Assembly (NCBI GenBank): GCA_022729615.1
Contig: DZAQ01000090.1
Span: 1-5,244 of the forward strand
DNA from: Sulfurovum sp.
Lineage (GTDB): Bacteria > Campylobacterota > Campylobacteria > Campylobacterales > Sulfurovaceae
Reading direction: 5' to 3'
DNA: 5,244 nt
The notes beneath the pieces were generated by a model. That model was not told the origin of the DNA and did not search any database. It was given only the letters and a program-made list of their open reading frames with translations. A program made the translations under genes and the position numbers. Below, piece after piece: positions 4,087 through 5,244 of the stretch. Every line of letters begins with the position of its first letter. The stretch's first letter is position 1.

Positions 4087-5244
4087 AATTGGCATATTGG
4101 GTATCGGTACAGTCGGAGCAAGCGTCGCAAATATACTTGAAGCCAATGGCGATATCATTGAGGCGAGAGCGGGTAAAAAGATCGTTGTCAAAACAGGGGT
4201 GGTAAAAGATCTCTCAAAAGAGAGAGGAGTCTCCATCGCTTTAAGTGATGATCCGATCTCTGTCGTGGATGATCCCGAGATCGATATCGTTGTAGAGTTA
4301 ATGGGCGGCGTAGAGAAGCCTTATGAACTGATCAAAAGAGCGCTGAGTAACGGCAAAGCAGTCGTGACCGCCAACAAGGCGCTTTTGGCATATCGCCGAT
4401 ATGAACTCCAAGAGCTCGCGGGTACGACGCCGCTGATGTATGAGGCGAGTACGGCAGGCGGGATCCCCATCATCGGCGCGCTTCGAAATGGGCTCAGCGC
4501 CAACCATATTGAGTCAATTATGGGTATTATGAACGGCACCTGCAACTATATGCTCACCAAGATGATACACGAAGGAGTTGCCTATGGCGAAGTCCTCAAA
4601 GAGGCGCAAGCGCTAGGGTATGCCGAAGCGGATCCGACATTTGATGTGGGCGGATTTGACGCGTCGCACAAGCTTCTCATACTTGCCAGTATCGCGTACG
4701 GTATGGATGCGAAACCTGAAGATATCCTCATAGAGGGCATCGATAATATTACAGCGACCGATGTAGCCTTTGCAAAAGATTTTGAGTACGCTATCAAGCT
4801 GCTCGGAATCGCCAAAAGAGTGGGGAACGGCGTAGAGCTGCGAGTGCATCCTACGATGATACCGCAAAATTCTATGATAGCAAAAGTTGACGGCGTCATG
4901 AATGCCGTGATGGTCAAAGGTGACTGTGTGGGAGAGACGCTCTATTACGGTGCCGGAGCTGGCGGCAATGCCACAGCAAGCGCAGTCATCGCCGACATCA
5001 TCGATATCGTACGAGGCAACACCAATCCGATGTTGGGCTACAGAAAACCCCTTGAGAGCGGATTGACACTCTTGTCCAAAGACGATATCCGCTCACACTA
5101 CTATCTCCGCCTCAGTGTAGAGGACAAAAAGGGAGTTTTGGCCGAGGTTACCAATCTCCTAAGCCGCCTAGATATCTCCATAGAGGCTATGATGCAAAAA
5201 CCGGATGATGATAAGGATGAGTGCGTGGAACTGCTTTTTGTCAC
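4079..5244 (+). CDS. hom: Homoserine dehydrogenase (3' end beyond window)
   Basis: Homoserine dehydrogenase reduces aspartate-4-semialdehyde to homoserine with NAD(P)H, the branch point to threonine and methionine. My translation gives 388 codons with no internal stop before the window edge. Visible in order: the Rossmann motif GIGTVG (8-13); VELMGG (72-77); VTANKALLA (96-104, with Lys100); YEASTAGGIPII (121-132); GIMNGTCNYML (149-159); GYAEADPTFDVGGFDASHKL (180-199), with the acidic substrate-binding residues and the catalytic Lys198; and YGAGAGGNATASAV (290-303). An ACT regulatory domain begins near 341 (YLRLSVEDKKGVLAEVTNLL) and is interrupted by the window end, so roughly 30 residues are missing against a usual length near 420. 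The ACT domain suggests feedback control, commonly by threonine. It is the monofunctional form with no aspartokinase fusion at its N-terminus. The start overlaps the aminotransferase by 8 nt. Confidence 0.95.
   Translation, partial: MVKIGILGIGTVGASVANILEANGDIIEARAGKKIVVKTGVVKDLSKERGVSIALSDDPISVVDDPEIDIVVELMGGVEKPYELIKRALSNGKAVVTANKALLAYRRYELQELAGTTPLMYEASTAGGIPIIGALRNGLSANHIESIMGIMNGTCNYMLTKMIHEGVAYGEVLKEAQALGYAEADPTFDVGGFDASHKLLILASIAYGMDAKPEDILIEGIDNITATDVAFAKDFEYAIKLLGIAKRVGNGVELRVHPTMIPQNSMIAKVDGVMNAVMVKGDCVGETLYYGAGAGGNATASAVIADIIDIVRGNTNPMLGYRKPLESGLTLLSKDDIRSHYYLRLSVEDKKGVLAEVTNLLSRLDISIEAMMQKPDDDKDECVELLFV

Overview
This 5.2 kb window reads as a compact, single-strand (+) housekeeping operon from a Campylobacterota (epsilonproteobacterial) chromosome, probably an environmental lineage related to Sulfurimonas/Sulfurovum rather than a low-GC Campylobacter; the genus cannot be fixed from the sequence. 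The clue is gene order. rpmE, rsmI, rlmB, a single-pass membrane protein, a class I/II aminotransferase and hom, all co-oriented, is the order I recall for Campylobacter jejuni (Cj0155c to Cj0149c), with one extra periplasmic-protein gene there between the membrane protein and the aminotransferase. Base composition is moderate (about half GC by eye), with strong AT bias only in the short gaps.

Layout: 1-87 is a non-coding or gene-end flank with two small inverted repeats. 91-291 is ribosomal protein bL31. 292-389 is a gap holding a long bulged hairpin and possibly a tiny ORF coupled to the next gene. 390-1205 is RsmI. 1206-1251 carries a -10-like element placed so that the next mRNA could be leaderless. 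1252-1938 is RlmB. 1925-2836, overlapping it by 14 nt, is a bitopic membrane protein with RodZ-like architecture. 2845-4086 is an AlaC-type aminotransferase. 4079 to the window edge is homoserine dehydrogenase, cut off inside its ACT domain. From rlmB onward junctions are overlaps of 14 and 8 nt or a gap of 8 nt, each with a clear Shine-Dalgarno, indicating one translationally coupled unit.

Functionally the first half serves the ribosome: bL31 at the intersubunit bridge, 16S C1402 2'-O-methylation by RsmI, and 23S G2251 2'-O-methylation by RlmB. The second half covers amino-acid supply (alanine/glutamate transamination; the aspartate-to-threonine/methionine branch). The membrane protein between them is the least understood gene. 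Its N-terminal segment resembles the RodZ helix-turn-helix, it has one transmembrane helix, and its C-terminal beta-rich domain resembles DUF4115. Its periplasmic linker carries four D/E-x-N-x-S/T sequons within 39 residues, the acceptor motif of the Campylobacter PglB oligosaccharyltransferase. That combination is the most interesting thing here. I found no mobile element, CRISPR array, tRNA or rRNA.
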